From CAYNNP01 sp964398215 (GTDB lineage Bacteria > Planctomycetota > Planctomycetia > Pirellulales > Pirellulaceae), in NCBI GenBank assembly GCA_964398215.1, contig CAYNNP010000085.1:1-23124 (forward strand): a DNA stretch of 23,124 bases, in the 5' to 3' direction. A program made the position numbers and the translations under genes. Positions 23,060-23,124 of this stretch are shown here, in pieces (the first letter of the stretch is position 1; each line of letters starts with the position of its first letter). The notes beneath the pieces were generated by a model. It worked only from the letters and a program-made list of their open reading frames with translations. It was not told where the DNA came from and did no database searches.

Positions 23060-23080
23060 CGGAAGTCGCCAAGACTTCCG
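23060..23080 (+). terminator. Hairpin after thrS
   Basis: CGGAAGTC (23060-23067) pairs perfectly with GACTTCCG (23073-23080), loop GCCAA, 36 nt past the thrS stop. Only a short TTT follows (GGCTTTGC), so it is a weak intrinsic terminator, and it may be another dispersed palindrome of this genome. Confidence 0.45.
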
Positions 23081-23124
23081 GCTTTGCAGCCTGGGTGCGC
23101 ATACGGATCAACCGCGAACCGCAA

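Overview
The window looks like a chromosomal stretch from a marine-type planctomycete (Pirellulales / Rhodopirellula-like). The grounds are a planctomycete-style cytochrome c (CxxCH) domain joined to other modules, a formylglycine-type sulfatase, large exported proteins of unknown function, Lys/Pro/Ala-rich protein tails, non-ATG starts (TTG, GTG), and intergenic gaps filled with palindromic elements. This assignment is inferred from gene style, not from a marker phylogeny. A run of exactly 100 N (6591-6690) shows the sequence is a draft scaffold.

Layout. 412-3321 (+) is a large membrane-anchored protein of unknown function, followed by a small coiled-coil protein (3369-3572, +). A hypothetical protein lies on the minus strand (3584-4288). 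Divergent from it is an exported cytochrome c / thioredoxin-like fusion (4478-5950, +). Its frame is interrupted by one TGA at 5102-5104 and then stays open for 281 more codons. On the minus strand, 6054-8857 encodes a signal peptide / single-TM protein with tandem helix-hairpin-helix-like repeats, broken by the N gap. Next comes a minus-strand cluster read as esterase (11884-12630) -> avtA (10595-11887, ATGA overlap) -> dGTPase (9221-10498). A second minus-strand pair is an Hsp70 with a long Lys/Pro/Ala tail (14304-16934) -> a membrane VWA protein (12919-14307, GTGA overlap). The right end holds a sulfatase (17086-18537, +), a CNNM/CBS transporter-type protein (18588-19643, -), a DinB-like protein (19889-20443, +) and threonyl-tRNA synthetase (20816-23023, +).

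The most interesting point is the 4478-5950 gene. The single in-frame TGA falls in the thioredoxin-like region, next to the position expected for the active-site cysteine. It is followed 25 nt later by a hairpin with a G-first GUU triloop, which fits the general plan of a bacterial SECIS element. The simplest exciting reading is an exported selenoprotein joining a c-type heme domain to a selenocysteine thioredoxin-like domain. A point mutation or sequencing error is the competing explanation. No selenocysteine machinery is visible in the window.

Other points worth attention are the repeat-induced assembly gap, whose true size can be predicted from the 372-bp repeat period; the translationally coupled Hsp70/VWA pair; and several intergenic palindromes, two of which are inverted copies of one element about 7.6 kb apart. 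I saw no tRNA, rRNA, CRISPR array, IS element or phage gene.
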